The position numbers and the translations under genes were made by a program. The notes under the pieces are model-generated. The model was not told where the DNA came from, did no database searches, and worked only from the letters and a program-made list of their open reading frames with translations. A DNA stretch of 64,000 nt from Paenibacillus sp. JNUCC32. Lineage in GTDB: Bacteria > Bacillota > Bacilli > Paenibacillales > Paenibacillaceae. This document shows, in pieces, positions 44,972 through 54,183 of this stretch. Where the stretch lies: NCBI RefSeq assembly GCF_014863545.1, contig NZ_CP062260.1, positions 5,101,501 through 5,165,500 on the forward strand, in the 5' to 3' direction. The first letter of the stretch is position 1; every line of letters begins with the position of its first letter.

Positions 44972-45991
44972 TTACAGCTTCACGATTTTACCGGTCTCTT
45001 GGGATTCGAATGCACCCAGGATCACGTTCAAGGAACGAAGTCCTTCCTCACCGGAAATGCTAGGCGGCGTGTTCGTGAGAATGGATTCGACGAACGCGTC
45101 GATGACGCCGCTCGGAACCTGCTTCTCATTGGTTGCCATGGCGCCTACCTTGTAAGTCTCCACCGTACCGTCTGTCAGCTCTACAACCACCTCGTCGCCG
45201 TTAACGGTACCGATCTTCATGGCACCTTTCTCGCACCACAATACCGTTCCGTTATCGCCGGATCTGTAATGCGTCCAGCTTGCCATCAGCGTGCCCACGG
45301 CCCCGCTCTTCATGCGAACGATGCACGTCGCGTTGTCGTCTACATCGGTTCCTTCTTTATGGACCGTTCCGATAAAACCTGCCACTTCCACAATCTCATC
45401 GTTCAGCAGGTAACGGATAAAGTCGGATTTGTGCACGCCGAGATCGCCCATGGCGCCCATAATCGCTTCTTCCTTGCGGAAGAACCAGCTGTCGCGTCCA
45501 TCCAGGCTCCAGCTCTCCGGACCGCCGTGGCCGAAGGAAGTACGGAAGGTAAGCACTTTGCCGAGCTTGCCGGAATCCAGAATCTCCTTCGCTTTTACGT
45601 GCGGTGGCATGAGGCGTTGATTGTGGCCTACCATCAGGTACACCCCGTTCTTGCGGGCGGCCTCGATCATTTGCTCTCCTTCTTCAGCCGTCGTAGCCAT
45701 CGGCTTCTCCACCAGCACATGAAGGCCGGCATTCGCAGCCGCGATGCTCATCGGAGCATGCAGATAGTTCGGCGTACATACGCTAACGGCGTCCAGCTTC
45801 TCGTTTTTCAACAGTTCTTGGTAGTCTGCGTAGGCTTTACCGCCATACTGGGCTGCCATCTCTTCGGCGCGTTCCTTCACCGGATCGGCAAAAGCAACCA
45901 GCTCCACGTTTGCATTGTTCGCGTATTCAGGAATATGTCTGCGCTGGGCGATCGCGCCGCAGCCAAACACTGCCACTTTAATTTTGCTCAT
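44972..45991 (-). CDS. Gfo/Idh/MocA-family dehydrogenase
   Basis: The protein has 339 residues. The Rossmann start is KVAVFGCGAIAQRRHIPEY, followed by AFADPVKERAEEMAAQYG, the CTPNYLHA step and the family lysine motif LVEKPMATTAEEGEQMI. Later GDLGVHKSDFIRYLL carries the expected catalytic aspartate/histidine. The length is standard for the family. AAGGAGACTTTCA places the start at 45991; the frame upstream to 46117 is only read-through. It follows the isomerase-like gene by 26 bases. Together these suggest oxidation and isomerisation of a sugar or cyclitol. Confidence 0.92.
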   Translation of the reverse strand: MSKIKVAVFGCGAIAQRRHIPEYANNANVELVAFADPVKERAEEMAAQYGGKAYADYQELLKNEKLDAVSVCTPNYLHAPMSIAAANAGLHVLVEKPMATTAEEGEQMIEAARKNGVYLMVGHNQRLMPPHVKAKEILDSGKLGKVLTFRTSFGHGGPESWSLDGRDSWFFRKEEAIMGAMGDLGVHKSDFIRYLLNDEIVEVAGFIGTVHKEGTDVDDNATCIVRMKSGAVGTLMASWTHYRSGDNGTVLWCEKGAMKIGTVNGDEVVVELTDGTVETYKVGAMATNEKQVPSGVIDAFVESILTNTPPSISGEEGLRSLNVILGAFESQETGKIVKL

Positions 45992-46017
45992 TGAAAGTCT
46001 CCTTTTTTGCTTATAGA

Positions 46018-46791
46018 TTAAAATTGGTTCAGGTAGTTCTGCTTCAGCCAGTTCATGCTGTTCTCCACGCTTTGCAGCGGCGGATTCTGACATACGTCCT
46101 GCTCCACGATCAGCCATTCCGTGCCTGCATCGGATGCAGCCTGAATGACGCCCGGCAGATTAACCGAGCCTTGGCTCAGCTCCAGCGTCTTCATATTGCC
46201 TTCCGCATCCTTGCTGAAGTCTTTCAGGTGAAGCAGCGGAAGACGTCCGGCGTATTTCGGAATGTAAGTGAGCGGATCTTGTCCGGCGAATTGTACCCAG
46301 CATACGTCCATCTCCACTTGCACGGCTTCCGGCGTCGTTGCGGAATACATCGCATCAAAAACGAACTGGCCATCAACCTCGGCTTCGAATTCGAATGCAT
46401 GGTTATGGTATCCAAAGATCAGTCCCTGCTTGCGGGCTTCGGCCCCTACTTCCTCCAGGAAGGAGAAGAGGTTCTTCCAATCCTCGGCATCTTTACGATC
46501 TTCTTCGGCCACGTATGGACACATCATATATTTAGCGCCAATGGTTTTCAGGTAATCAATTTCCTTCTGCAGGTCTGCTCGAAGCAGATGCAGGCCCACG
46601 TGACTGCCGATCGCTTTCAGGCCAAGCTCTTGAAGAAGCGTTTTCATTTCCTCGGCCGGAATGTCTCCATAACCTGCGAACTCCACGCCTTCATAACCCA
46701 ATTCAGCAACTTTGCGTAGCGTACCGCGGAAATCCTGTGCCGTTTCATCGCGCAGCGTATACATTTGCAAACCAATGTTCATTCTTCTCAT
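46018..46791 (-). CDS. Sugar phosphate isomerase/epimerase (AP_endonuc_2 TIM barrel)
   Basis: The protein has 257 residues. It opens with NIGLQMYTLRDETAQDFRGTLRKVAELGYEGVEFAGY, and has metal-ligand candidates in FGYHNHAFEF (H), VEMDVCWVQFAG (D) and LLHLKDF (H), the pattern of the xylose isomerase-like TIM barrel group that includes IolE and IolH. I start at the ATG at 46791, nine bases after GAGGTG; an internal ATG at 46782 is possible. It is divergent from the AraC regulator at 46931 and precedes the dehydrogenase gene. Confidence 0.9.
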   Translation of the reverse strand: MRRMNIGLQMYTLRDETAQDFRGTLRKVAELGYEGVEFAGYGDIPAEEMKTLLQELGLKAIGSHVGLHLLRADLQKEIDYLKTIGAKYMMCPYVAEEDRKDAEDWKNLFSFLEEVGAEARKQGLIFGYHNHAFEFEAEVDGQFVFDAMYSATTPEAVQVEMDVCWVQFAGQDPLTYIPKYAGRLPLLHLKDFSKDAEGNMKTLELSQGSVNLPGVIQAASDAGTEWLIVEQDVCQNPPLQSVENSMNWLKQNYLNQF

Positions 46792-46930
46792 TATAGCGCA
46801 CCTCGATTCCAAAAATGAGTTACTGCTCTATCTGCTACTATCATACATGCAAATAGGCTAAAATGAACATAAACAATATTGCTGCAACATGAACTATCTG
46901 CTTATATTTTTACTGGGGGTTGTTACCATT

Positions 46931-47758
46931 ATGGAAGCTAGGCTGCTCATCTGCGACTATTCCTATCACTTTCAGCAATTCAGCAACAGCCATCGGGGCG
47001 GCTTGACGACCTATCTGTTCCGACTCCAAACCGAGGGCTCCTGCGAGATCTACTGCAACGGCATCGAGCACCATGTGCAGGCAGGCGACCTGCTGCTGCT
47101 GAAGCCCGGCGATGAATACGAGCTGCGGGTGAAGGAAGACGGCGAGGATGGCCGCGTGTCCAGCGGGGATTATTTTATATTCTGCGACGGCTCCTGGATT
47201 GATGATTGGTGGAACCGCATCCCCCGCCCTGTCGTCAGTCACGTCGGGCTCGACGATTATTTGCTCGGTCTGTGGAGACAGATGCTGCTGGAGAAGCGGC
47301 GCGGCCTTGAAGGGGAAATCGGGGAACTGACCGACTACCTGCTGCGCAGTCTCTGCCTCTGCCTGGACCGCGCCATCACCGAGATCAAGCCGACCGATCG
47401 CCTTGCCTTCACCGCCCTGCGGCTGAAGCGATTCGTGGAGGAGCACGCCACCCTAACCTTCAAGCTGGAGGAGGCTGCTTCCCATGTCGGGCTTAGCTTA
47501 TCCCGGGCGGTTAAACTGTTCAAGGAGTATTACGGAAAAACCATGATCCAGTACGCCCTCGAGATCAGGCTGAACGCAGCCGTAGAGCGCATCAAATACA
47601 GCACGATGACGCTGGAGGAAATCGCGGAAACCTGCGGCTTCGCAAGCTACTCTTATTTTCACCGGGTATTCCGGGCCAACTATGGCGTGTCCCCGGTGAA
47701 ATTCCGGGAAACGGCAACGGTGCCGGCAAGGCCGGGGCAGGAGAAAAGCCCCCGCTAA
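46931..47758 (+). CDS. AraC-family transcriptional regulator
   Basis: The protein is about 275 residues. An N-terminal cupin-like domain (CEIYCNGIEHHVQAGDLLLLKPGDEYEL) is joined to a C-terminal AraC domain (LEEAASHVGLSLSRAVKLFKEYYGKTMIQYAL and LEEIAETCGFASYSYFHRVFRANYGVSPVKFR). I start at the ATG at 46931 (MEARLLICD) because GGGGG lies upstream and the first 14 codons of the longer frame from 46889 look like leader. It is divergent from the isomerase/dehydrogenase operon (139 bases between starts), its probable target. Confidence 0.88.
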   Translation: MEARLLICDYSYHFQQFSNSHRGGLTTYLFRLQTEGSCEIYCNGIEHHVQAGDLLLLKPGDEYELRVKEDGEDGRVSSGDYFIFCDGSWIDDWWNRIPRPVVSHVGLDDYLLGLWRQMLLEKRRGLEGEIGELTDYLLRSLCLCLDRAITEIKPTDRLAFTALRLKRFVEEHATLTFKLEEAASHVGLSLSRAVKLFKEYYGKTMIQYALEIRLNAAVERIKYSTMTLEEIAETCGFASYSYFHRVFRANYGVSPVKFRETATVPARPGQEKSPR

Positions 47759-47781
47759 TTTTTTTCTACTATAATATAAAG

Positions 47782-47823
47782 AAGCAGCCATGCTCCTCCT
47801 CAAAGGCAGGGGCTAGGCTGCTT
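47782..47823. terminator. Terminator between convergent genes
   Basis: AAGCAGCC and GGCTGCTT pair around a long loop between the AraC gene (plus) and the stalk-domain gene (minus). Confidence 0.55.
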
Positions 47824-47829
47824 TGTACT

Positions 47830-48762
47830 TTAGTAACTCGAAATATTCTCCAAAATGCCATTATAGAAGTAGAGATAGTGGTCTGAGCCATACGAGGATT
47901 CATAGACCCACATGTCGGTCGTTCCCCATGAATAGATATCTTCATAGTGACGATCATATAATCCCCATGACAGATAAACCATCTCGGTCGTCATTCCTGT
48001 GCTGATTACGGATTCCCTGATTTTTTTCCAATATTTCTCCGGAAAATTAAATTGCTTATACGGACTAGTTGTCATGAAGCCGGATTCAAAATCGTAGGCA
48101 TCCAGTTCGGCATAATAGGTCCTGCCGTTATGTGTAAAATAAACGTTCAACCAATCGCCAAGAACGCCGTCGCGTTTGATCTTGGTTATTTTCACCTGGG
48201 CCAGATTGCCGACGCCGTTTGCTATGCTTCCCTGGGCATTATTGATTAGCATGTTGTGCTTAAAAATCCACGCTGTCTTTCCAATATATTTATGATGCGA
48301 TTCGTAAAGATCGTTTACCGGCACTGTGACTTTATGTGTTTCGCTTTGGAGCGTCACGTTCTTCAAGTAGTCATGCAGCAAATCATAATCTGCCGAAACT
48401 TTGATTTTGAAGGCATCTTTCAGCAGCTGGACCGGAATCATGAGTTTGCCCTCGACCAACTGGACAGGCGCAGTATAAGACGTGGCAACGCCGTTGATTT
48501 TCACGTATTTTGAATTCTTTTTTGCGACCACCTTCATCGTACCCTTCCAGATGGAAACTTGCCCGGTTTTGTTATTCATTTCAAAATTGATATCCAATGC
48601 CTTGGTTACAGCGGCCGCCGGAACCATCGTGTTATTCTTGAGAATCACGCCCTCTTCTTTTAGCTTTGAAGCTGTGATGTTCCCCGAGCTTGCTGCGGTG
48701 CCAACCCCCGGCAAACTGCACAGGGCAATCAAGAAAACCAGAAAAAACAACATCTTTCTCAC
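47830..48762 (-). CDS. Secreted copper amine oxidase N-terminal (stalk) domain protein
   Basis: The protein has 310 residues. A signal peptide (MLFFLVFLIALCSLPGVGTAA) is followed by a stalk-like domain (residues about 30-130: EEGVILKNNTMVPAAAVTKALDINFEMNNKTGQVSIWKG, QLVEGKLMIPVQLLKDAF). The last 180 residues, rich in tyrosine and tryptophan, have no family I know. I start at GTG at 48762 because GGAGG lies eight bases upstream; upstream in-frame codons to 48837 have no site. It is predicted to be exported and attached to or released from the envelope. It is a single gene. Confidence 0.8.
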   Translation of the reverse strand: MRKMLFFLVFLIALCSLPGVGTAASSGNITASKLKEEGVILKNNTMVPAAAVTKALDINFEMNNKTGQVSIWKGTMKVVAKKNSKYVKINGVATSYTAPVQLVEGKLMIPVQLLKDAFKIKVSADYDLLHDYLKNVTLQSETHKVTVPVNDLYESHHKYIGKTAWIFKHNMLINNAQGSIANGVGNLAQVKITKIKRDGVLGDWLNVYFTHNGRTYYAELDAYDFESGFMTTSPYKQFNFPEKYWKKIRESVISTGMTTEMVYLSWGLYDRHYEDIYSWGTTDMWVYESSYGSDHYLYFYNGILENISSY

Positions 48763-48862
48763 AGAATAATCCTCCAGTATATGTATAATCTTTCCTCCAA
48801 GATGAATCCGGAATATTATAACATGTTTCGACAACATATATAGGTAATTTGAACCAAATTAA

Positions 48863-48892
48863 AATAGCCCCGGTTTCCCGGAGCCAGCTATT
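48863..48892 (-). terminator. Terminator after the small membrane protein gene
   Basis: AATAGC and GCTATT pair outside an inner CCGG-CCGG stem; the minus strand continues with TTTT. Confidence 0.65.
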
Positions 48893-48919
48893 CCTATATC
48901 CGAACCCTCATATATTCAT

Positions 48920-49372
48920 TCATAGCATCGCAGCCCCAGCGGCGGCAAAGACCAGCGCGAAATAAACGCCGACCCCTATCAGATGATTGCGATTCCACTC
49001 CCGCGGCTTGATCTCGATAATGTACGGGAGCAGCCACAGGAAGCTGGCGACAAACCATGCAGCGGAGGCCAATCCGATAAACAGCAGTTTCTTTCCTTGC
49101 TCGTATTGGAAGACAGGGTCCATCCCGTTAAAACGGATCAGGGAGCCGCTGGTCAAGGTACCGGAATAAGCCAACACCATGAACACGGCCACAACCAAAA
49201 TCGTGCCGATGGCCTTGAGCCCGTCCGAAGTCAGGAAATTCGGCCGTCTCCCCTTCTTTCCGGAAAAGCCGATCAAAAAGAATACAAACCCGACCAAAAT
49301 GGCCACACCTGCTCCTGAAGCGACAACGCCCCCCGAAACGGCTGCCGCCAAAGCTAGAATCGGAATCATCAT
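48920..49372 (-). CDS. Small multi-pass membrane protein of unknown function
   Basis: The protein is 150 residues with four hydrophobic segments (about 2-30, 48-70, 92-112 and 126-148), separated by a basic loop GKKGRRPNFLTSDGLKAIG and PREWNRN. I do not recognise the family. The ATG at 49372 has GGAAG six bases upstream; a GTG at 49384 would add four residues. It is flanked by its own terminator and a non-coding gap, so it is probably monocistronic. Confidence 0.72.
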   Translation of the reverse strand: MMIPILALAAAVSGGVVASGAGVAILVGFVFFLIGFSGKKGRRPNFLTSDGLKAIGTILVVAVFMVLAYSGTLTSGSLIRFNGMDPVFQYEQGKKLLFIGLASAAWFVASFLWLLPYIIEIKPREWNRNHLIGVGVYFALVFAAAGAAML

Positions 49373-49587
49373 GTTTACTTCCACTCACTTTCGTACCTGC
49401 TGAACCATGCGGTCTTAGCATAAAATAATAGGGCTCGTGCTCCACATGATTCCGGTTGGGACGCAATCCGATATGACGAACGGTTCAATTGATAATCAAA
49501 TGCTGTATGAAAACATAAGGAGACATTCCAAATTATAGCATAGCGGGTGCTTCCACGGGATTTGCGTTCTAGCTAATCGCCGAACAT

Positions 49588-49623
49588 AAGAATCCCCTTC
49601 CTTTGTTAAGGAAGGGGATTCTT
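49588..49623 (-). terminator. Terminator overlapping the end of ada
   Basis: AAGAATCCCCTTCCTT and AAGGAAGGGGATTCTT form a perfect 16-bp stem with a four-base loop. One arm encodes the last codons of ada and the stop codon lies in the loop/stem junction. Confidence 0.85.
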
Positions 49624-50676
49624 AGTTCCAGCACTGATTGACTGCTCATGATGCAGCAACCACTGCTTTCGCGACAGACCGCCGCCATATCCGCCGAGCT
49701 CACCGCTCGTATTGATCACGCGGTGGCATGGAATGACAATCGCAAGCTGATTGGCGCCATTCGCTTGGGCAACGGCGCGATACGCGGTCGGTCTTCCCAT
49801 CGCCGCTGCGATTTCGCCATACGAAGACGTTTGGCCGGGGGGAATCCGCAGCAATCGGTCCCACACTTCTTGTTGAAACGGCGAGCCCAGCAAGAACAAG
49901 GGCGTCTTGAATTCCGTTAACTTCCCGTCAAAATACGCTGCGAGCTCCAGCTCGATCGAACGGATCGGAGCCGTATGGCCCGGAATGATCGCCGACTTGG
50001 TTCTCTGCCGGAGACGTTCAACCTCACGCTCCAGGCCCCGGCGGTCCACGAATTCGAGCAGATACAACGCCTCTTCATCGGCAATAGCCATCATTGGTCC
50101 GAGACGCGTGTCGATCCATGAAGCCTTTAAGATGTTATGGTGCCCCGATCGGCTAGGCGCCGCGCCCATGATGCGGGAAAACGCATCCCTAAAACCGCTG
50201 CTCGACTCGTAGCCGGTCGACAGCTGCGCATCGATGACGGCATGCCCCTCTCGGATTTGCTTCAGGGCAAGTCCCATTCGCCGTGCCCGTGCGTATTCGA
50301 CGAAGGTCATCCCGAACCGCTTCTTGAATTGGCGCCTTGCCGTCGAAGCATCCACGGACAGCTTCTGAAAGTCCTGGTTGGTCCACCTTTTCTCCGGATT
50401 CTCCTCAACGGCTTCTACGAGCAGCCGGACCAGGTCCGATACCTGATTGGGGTGCGATAGCGGACGGCAGCGTTTGCAAGGCCTGAAGGATGCAAGCAGC
50501 GCTTCTTGAGCCGTCTCGTAAAATTCGCAGTTTTCCATCTTCGGTTTCCGGGCCGGGCATGTCGGGCGGCAGAACACTCCTGTAGTCTTCACGCCTACAT
50601 AAAACACGCCCTCGTACTCCGATTTCTTTTCCAGCAGCGCCTGGTAATACTCCTGCTGATTGGCAGCCGATATCAC
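49606..50676 (-). CDS. ada: Ada: bifunctional DNA alkylation sensor and O6-methylguanine methyltransferase
   Basis: The protein has 356 residues and the full Ada architecture. The N-terminal zinc domain has GVFCRPTCPARKP (C36, C40) and FRPCKRCRP (C67, C70); C36 would accept methyl groups from phosphotriesters. An AraC-type DNA-binding region follows (about 80-180, LSVDASTARRQFKKRFGMTFVEYARARRMG). The C-terminal methyltransferase has GQTSSYGEIAAAMGRP and the active-site cysteine C317 in VIPCHRVI. In Bacillus these functions are split between AdaA and AdaB, while here they are fused. It stands alone with its own terminator. Confidence 0.96.
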   Translation of the reverse strand: MISAANQQEYYQALLEKKSEYEGVFYVGVKTTGVFCRPTCPARKPKMENCEFYETAQEALLASFRPCKRCRPLSHPNQVSDLVRLLVEAVEENPEKRWTNQDFQKLSVDASTARRQFKKRFGMTFVEYARARRMGLALKQIREGHAVIDAQLSTGYESSSGFRDAFSRIMGAAPSRSGHHNILKASWIDTRLGPMMAIADEEALYLLEFVDRRGLEREVERLRQRTKSAIIPGHTAPIRSIELELAAYFDGKLTEFKTPLFLLGSPFQQEVWDRLLRIPPGQTSSYGEIAAAMGRPTAYRAVAQANGANQLAIVIPCHRVINTSGELGGYGGGLSRKQWLLHHEQSISAGTKNPLP

Positions 50677-50867
50677 TTGGGTTCCTCCCCGCTCTGATGT
50701 ACTTTCTAAGGGGCCATACGCTTGTTGTCCTTAATCATCATGCTCTCTTGTTCTCGTGTTTCTATTATATTTCTTTTGCCGGCATGACGTGGCCGAAAAA
50801 CGTGCACGAATATTTTCGAGAGGAAAAAATGCATGAACCCCGATGGCTCTGTTTGACCAATCATACG

Positions 50868-50900
50868 AAAAGCCCCTTCCGTTGACCGGAAGAGGCTTTT
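50868..50900 (-). terminator. Terminator of the third importer operon
   Basis: AAAAGCCCCTTCCG and CGGAAGAGGCTTTT pair with one mismatch. It lies just after the last permease gene. The rest of 50677-50931 shows no gene. Confidence 0.8.
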
Positions 50901-50931
50901 TTCTTTCAAGAATATGAATTTCGCTTGAAGT

Positions 50932-51801
50932 TTAACCTTTAATGGATCCTGCCACCATGCCCTTCATGATCTGCTCCTGCAGGATCAGGTAGGCCACGAT
51001 CGTCGGAATGACCGCGATCGCCATCGCTCCCATCGTCAGGCTGTAATCCGTGCCGAAGCCGTCCGAGAACAGGGACAAGCTGAGCGGGAGCGTCTTCAAT
51101 GCCTGCGTATTGATGAATACGAGGGCGAAGGAGAAATCATTCCAGAATCGGAGGAATGCCAGAATCGATATCGTTGCCACAATCGGCGTACAGAGCGGCA
51201 GAATCATTCGGCCGAAGATTCCCCACCAGCCGCTGCCGTCGATCATGGCCGCTTCTTCAATCTCTCTTGGAATGGATGACATGTACGCCATCGCCAGGAA
51301 GATCGCGATCGGCAGCTCAAACGCCGTATATGGCAGGATGAGTGCGCCGTACGTGTCGAGCAGGCCGATATTTTTCATCATAATGAACAGGGGCACCAGC
51401 GTACTATGGATCGGAATCAGCAGCCCCGTCGTAAACAATACGACCACCAGCTTTTTAAACCGAAACTGGAATCTGGACAGCACATACGCCGCCAGCACGC
51501 TGAGCAGGATGGTCAGCACGACGGCCGTAATCGTTACAACCGTCGAATTGATCATCGCTCGGCCCATATTTCCGAGCTCCCATGCCCGGAATAAATTCTC
51601 GGTCATCCACTCCTTCGGCAAGCCGTAAGGGTTGTTGAAGAAATCCTGGTTCGATTTAAACGCGCTCGTAAAAAGCCAGTACAAGGGATAGAGCGTAAGA
51701 ATCGCATACACAATCAGCAGCAATTTTACGAATCCGGTTAACCCCTTCGTGATGACGCGTTTCCCTGAGGTACTTCCGGTCCCGGTCGTCTGTAAATTCA
51801 C
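50932..51801 (-). CDS. Sugar ABC importer permease, MalG type
   Basis: The protein has 289 residues and six helices, with EAA loop EEAAMIDGSGWWGIFGRMILPLCTP and C-terminus LQEQIMKGMVAGSIKG. The start is GTG at 51801, seven bases after AAGGAGG. It follows the MalF-type permease gene by 18 bases and is the last gene of the operon. No glycosidase is attached to this locus, so cargo cannot be guessed. Confidence 0.92.
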   Translation of the reverse strand: MNLQTTGTGSTSGKRVITKGLTGFVKLLLIVYAILTLYPLYWLFTSAFKSNQDFFNNPYGLPKEWMTENLFRAWELGNMGRAMINSTVVTITAVVLTILLSVLAAYVLSRFQFRFKKLVVVLFTTGLLIPIHSTLVPLFIMMKNIGLLDTYGALILPYTAFELPIAIFLAMAYMSSIPREIEEAAMIDGSGWWGIFGRMILPLCTPIVATISILAFLRFWNDFSFALVFINTQALKTLPLSLSLFSDGFGTDYSLTMGAMAIAVIPTIVAYLILQEQIMKGMVAGSIKG

Positions 51802-51819
51802 ATCGCTCCCTCCTTCATG

Positions 51820-52695
51820 TTAACTTGACTTTCTGCGCGTTGCGAAATAGTTAAGCGCGATAAGAATGGCGCTGACGATCATGATCATCGTGGAAACGGC
51901 GGAGCCGTAACCGTAACGGTATACGCTGAACGTGCTGTTGTACATATAGGTAGCAAGAAGCTCGGTCGACTGCGCCGGTCCGCCGCCTGTCATCACGATG
52001 ACATGGTCAAAAGCTTTCAGGCTTCCCGAGATACAGAGCACAATGGTTACGACCACCGTGCTCCAGACCATCGGCAGCGTGATTTGCATCAGCTTGTTCC
52101 AGCCGGTGGAGCCATCGATTTTGGCCGCATCGTGGATCTCTGGCGAAATATTTTGCAGCGCTGCGATAAAGATGACCAGATAAGGGCCGATGTTCGCCCA
52201 GTTAATCGGGATCGATATCGCCAGCATGTTGACCTTCGGATCGGACAGCCACGCACGGGTCCATGACTCCAGGCCGAGCATCTCCAGCACATAGTTGGCA
52301 ATCCCGAACTGCGGGTGGTAAATGTAACCCCAGATGAGACCGACAACCACCGTGGAGAGAACCATCGGCATGAAGACGGCTGACCGGATGAACCTGGAGA
52401 AGAACGAATTCTTGAACAATACGATAGCCAGAATCAACGCGATCGGAACCTGGCCGATAATGGACGATACGACCAGAATCAGGTTGTTTCGAAGCGCCCG
52501 CCAGAAGATCGGATCCTTGAACATCTCTCTATAATTGTCAAGGCCGATGAACGTGGCGTCTCCGAACCCTTTCCAACTGAAAAATCCGTAGTAAGCTGAC
52601 CAAAAAACCGGAATGATGACAAATATCAGAAACAACAGAAGCGCAGGAAGAAGAGCTATGGCTATAAATCCTTTGCTTCTCATCGCTGTAGGCAT
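51820..52695 (-). CDS. Sugar ABC importer permease, MalF type
   Basis: The protein has 291 residues and six helices (first: IAIALLPALLLFLIFVIIPVFWSAYYGFF). The EAA loop is IHDAAKIDGSTGWNKLMQITLPMVWS, with DAA in place of EAA. GGAGGAGGCTACC precedes the ATG. It sits between the binding-protein gene and the MalG-type permease gene on the same strand. Confidence 0.92.
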   Translation of the reverse strand: MPTAMRSKGFIAIALLPALLLFLIFVIIPVFWSAYYGFFSWKGFGDATFIGLDNYREMFKDPIFWRALRNNLILVVSSIIGQVPIALILAIVLFKNSFFSRFIRSAVFMPMVLSTVVVGLIWGYIYHPQFGIANYVLEMLGLESWTRAWLSDPKVNMLAISIPINWANIGPYLVIFIAALQNISPEIHDAAKIDGSTGWNKLMQITLPMVWSTVVVTIVLCISGSLKAFDHVIVMTGGGPAQSTELLATYMYNSTFSVYRYGYGSAVSTMIMIVSAILIALNYFATRRKSS

Positions 52696-52740
52696 GGTAG
52701 CCTCCTCCCTCCTAATCCTTATGCAGCGGGTAATCTATTC

Positions 52741-54066
52741 TTATGGAGTAGCGGATCGGGCTTGCGCATCCTGCAGCTTCTGGGCCACGCCTTCGACGGC
52801 ACCGCCCATCATGATTTCCTGCAGGCCGTTGTTGATGACTTCAGCCGCTTCTGCAGACAGATAAGCATCGTATACCGGCGTAATGCCTGTGGATTTCACC
52901 AGGTTAAAGGCTTTGTAGTACAAGGAAGTAACTTTCGACTCATCGATTTCGGTATCGTACATGACCATGGAATTGCTCTCGGCAATCGCTTTTTGCGCTT
53001 CCGGTCCACTCACGGCATAAATCAGTTCGAGCGCCAATTCTTTCGCTTTCCCTTCCGTTCTGCTGCTAAGGGCCAGACCGCCGCCAGCTCCGCCGGAGAT
53101 GGTGTTAGCTTCGCCTTTGCCTCCAGGGATCGCAGGCAGAGTCGTCACTTCAATATCCTTCATCTGCTCTTCGGAGGAAGAAGCCGCCAAGTTGGTGAGC
53201 GTCCACGCGCCGCTGATCATCATCGCTGCATTGCCTTGGATGAAATACTGCTCGGCTTGCGTGTTGTCGATGCTGTTGGCACCTTCTTGGAATGCTTTGT
53301 TGTCGACGAGCTCTTTGAAATAGCCAAGTGCTTCGATAAACTCAGGATCGGTGAATTTCGCGCCATCCTGTGCTGCCGCTTTTTTGAACCATTCGGTGCC
53401 GGTCACGCGGTCGGCAATCGATCCGATAATGGTGGATTGCGCAACCCACGGCGCTTTGTTTCCGAGGGCGATCGGCGTAATGCCGTTATCGTTGAACGTT
53501 TTAACCGCCGCCATCATTTCTTCCCAAGTCGTCGGAACTTTTACGTTATGTTTGTCAAACAACGCTTTGTTGTAGTAGAGAATCGATGTTGCGGACATGC
53601 CCAGTGGAGCGGAGTAAATCTGGCCGTCCTCGAACTCGTATGGATCAAATGCGCCCGGCAGGAATTTGTCCTTCCAATCGGAATGGGCGTCCAACACTTC
53701 CGTGATCGGTTGAAGCAGCTTCGCTTGATGAAGCTCGGCCGACTGACTTCCCGCATAAACGAAGAACACGTCCGGCATTTCATTCGCAGCCGCAACGGTG
53801 CTCAGACGCTGACGGTAACCGTCCGGCGGAATCGCTTGCGCGTCGAGCGTAACTTCAGGATGGTCCTGAGCAAATTGATCGATAAAACTTCGGACTGATT
53901 TCGCGCGCAGGTCGTCACCGGCAAAGTTATGCCAGATGGTCAGCTTGACCTTTTCTTGATCGCCTTCGTTCCCTCCGGCCTGCTCTTTGCTTTGCCCGCC
54001 TCCGCAAGCTGCAAGAACCAGTGTCATCATCAGCAGTACAAGACCTATTTTACGTTTTGGTCTCAT
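52741..54066 (-). CDS. Sugar-binding lipoprotein of a CUT1 ABC importer
   Basis: The protein has 441 residues with lipoprotein signal MRPKRKIGLVLLMMTLVLAAC (lipobox LAAC) and a family-1 solute-binding domain: LTIWHNFAGDDLRAKSVRSFIDQFAQDHP, MPDVFFVYAGSQSAELHQAKLLQPI, GQIYSAPLGMSATSILYYNKALFDKHNV. AAAAGGGGGATTGACC fixes the ATG at 54066; upstream frame to 54180 is read-through. A cre-like palindrome lies about 70 bases upstream. It feeds the two permeases downstream. Confidence 0.92.
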   Translation of the reverse strand: MRPKRKIGLVLLMMTLVLAACGGGQSKEQAGGNEGDQEKVKLTIWHNFAGDDLRAKSVRSFIDQFAQDHPEVTLDAQAIPPDGYRQRLSTVAAANEMPDVFFVYAGSQSAELHQAKLLQPITEVLDAHSDWKDKFLPGAFDPYEFEDGQIYSAPLGMSATSILYYNKALFDKHNVKVPTTWEEMMAAVKTFNDNGITPIALGNKAPWVAQSTIIGSIADRVTGTEWFKKAAAQDGAKFTDPEFIEALGYFKELVDNKAFQEGANSIDNTQAEQYFIQGNAAMMISGAWTLTNLAASSSEEQMKDIEVTTLPAIPGGKGEANTISGGAGGGLALSSRTEGKAKELALELIYAVSGPEAQKAIAESNSMVMYDTEIDESKVTSLYYKAFNLVKSTGITPVYDAYLSAEAAEVINNGLQEIMMGGAVEGVAQKLQDAQARSATP

Positions 54067-54134
54067 GGTCAATCCCCCTTTTAATATACGAAAATGATGA
54101 AGCTTCAAGATGATTAGCCCAAGTATAAAAGAGG

Positions 54135-54149
54135 ATGTAACGCTTACAT
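54135..54149. promoter_or_regulatory. Palindromic cre-like operator
   Basis: ATGTAACGCTTACAT is a perfect 6-3-6 palindrome. Its minus-strand reading TGTAAGCGTTACAT matches the cre consensus at 12 of 14 positions. It lies in the control region of the binding-protein gene. Confidence 0.5.
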
Positions 54150-54183
54150 AGGGGATATAATTCAGTCCATAGAGGGACAAAAT

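Noticed and set aside
50706..50909. 67-codon minus-strand frame between ada and the importer operon
   Set aside because: It runs through the operon terminator and has no ribosome binding site.
52762..53898. Long plus-strand frame over the third binding-protein gene
   Set aside because: Antisense shadow of a clear family-1 binding protein.
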